Positions 13,084 to 13,270 of a stretch of DNA of 13,270 nucleotides are shown here, in pieces. Source of the DNA: Vicinamibacterales bacterium (GTDB taxonomy: Bacteria > Acidobacteriota > Vicinamibacteria > Vicinamibacterales > UBA8438); the NCBI GenBank assembly GCA_030745255.1, contig JASLOY010000045.1:1-13270 (forward strand), read 5' to 3'. Position 1 is the first letter of the stretch. The number at the start of each line of letters is the position of its first letter. Under the pieces are notes generated by a model. The model saw nothing but the letters and a program-made list of their open reading frames with translations. It was not told the origin of the DNA and did no database searches. Position numbers and translations under genes: made by a program.

Positions 13084-13270
13084 ATGACAACCCCCGGACC
13101 CGTTGTTGGCATTGACGTCGCGAAAGCCGAACTGGTCGTGGCCGTGCGTCCCGGCGATGACCGGTGGACCGTGCCGAACGATGAGGCCGGCGTGGCACGC
13201 CTGCGCGAGCGTCTGCAGCGGGTGGCGCCCACACTCATCGTGCTCGAGGCCACGGGCGGTTACGAACGGG
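13084..13270 (+). CDS. IS110-family transposase, N-terminal part (partial)
   Basis: Site-specific DEDD/RuvC-like recombinase of an IS110 element; 62 residues are visible. VVGIDVAKAELVVAVRP (about 7-23) carries the first catalytic aspartate in GIDVAK, and LIVLEATGGYER (about 51-62) carries the second acidic residue in LEATGGYE, the classical opening of the family. GGAGG (13072-13076) lies 7 nt before ATG 13084, so the start is well supported. The C-terminal serine-containing domain lies outside the window. In this family the enzyme works with a bridge RNA encoded in the flanking noncoding DNA, which here would be the structured region at 12894-13048. Confidence 0.92.
   Translation, partial: MTTPGPVVGIDVAKAELVVAVRPGDDRWTVPNDEAGVARLRERLQRVAPTLIVLEATGGYER

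Larger units (their letters stand above)
12880..13270 (+). mobile_element. IS110-family insertion sequence, left end (continues past the window)
   Basis: The element comprises a structured 5' noncoding region of about 200 nt followed by an IS110-type transposase. IS110 elements lack terminal inverted repeats, so the left boundary cannot be fixed. It is placed just after the AGAAGTC-type repeat because no other feature intervenes. The long noncoding leader fits the IS110 group rather than the IS1111 group, which carries its long noncoding end downstream. Confidence 0.6.

Noticed and set aside
1..13270. tRNA, rRNA or CRISPR array
   Set aside because: No cloverleaf-like segment, rRNA-like sequence or regularly spaced repeat array was found by reading both strands; the only tandem units are the short heptamer and GAACG arrays already listed.

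Overview
The window is high-GC DNA whose gene content points to the Acidobacteriota, probably a Vicinamibacteria-like soil or sediment lineage. The evidence is two orphan FtsX/MacB-type permeases of the ADOP kind, one coupled to a PadR regulator, alongside high-GC housekeeping genes. This lineage call is an inference from gene families; no rRNA or other marker is present.

Left end (1-1752): the 5' end of an insertion sequence enters on the minus strand. It consists of a transposase start, a compact promoter and a terminal repeat ending near 130. It abuts a decayed ADOP permease that has lost its N-terminal start region, most of its periplasmic domain and its reading frame.

Core metabolism (1902-3935): folD (one-carbon folate metabolism) and a branched-chain aminotransferase (ilvE) follow on the plus strand. 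The ilvE gene ends in a terminator-like hairpin.

Permease and envelope-stress-like genes (4001-8663): a good promoter drives padR, which overlaps by ATGA a full-length ADOP permease carrying a single-base frameshift near 5283. Next is a translationally coupled pair, a PspC-domain membrane protein and a LiaF-like/toast-rack membrane protein, closed by a strong hairpin.

Minus-strand block (8745-10136): an exported SnoaL/NTF2-like protein and an ECF sigma factor. Between them lies a roughly 190-bp element with the same terminal inverted repeat as the insertion sequence at the left end. It sits where the sigma factor's downstream partner (normally an anti-sigma factor) should be, and a strong ribosome binding site plus about 13 codons of that partner remain.

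Right end (10313-13270): murJ (lipid II flippase) and a rhomboid protease on the plus strand, bracketed by inverted copies of a 21-bp AGAAGTC-type repeat. The window closes with the start of an IS110-family transposase. Its roughly 200-nt 5' noncoding region folds by eye into three consecutive stem-loops, two with internal loops, which is the architecture expected of an IS110 bridge RNA. This is the most interesting observation in the window.

Two of the starts (transposase and rhomboid), and possibly murJ, lie so close to a -10-like element that the transcripts may be leaderless or nearly so.
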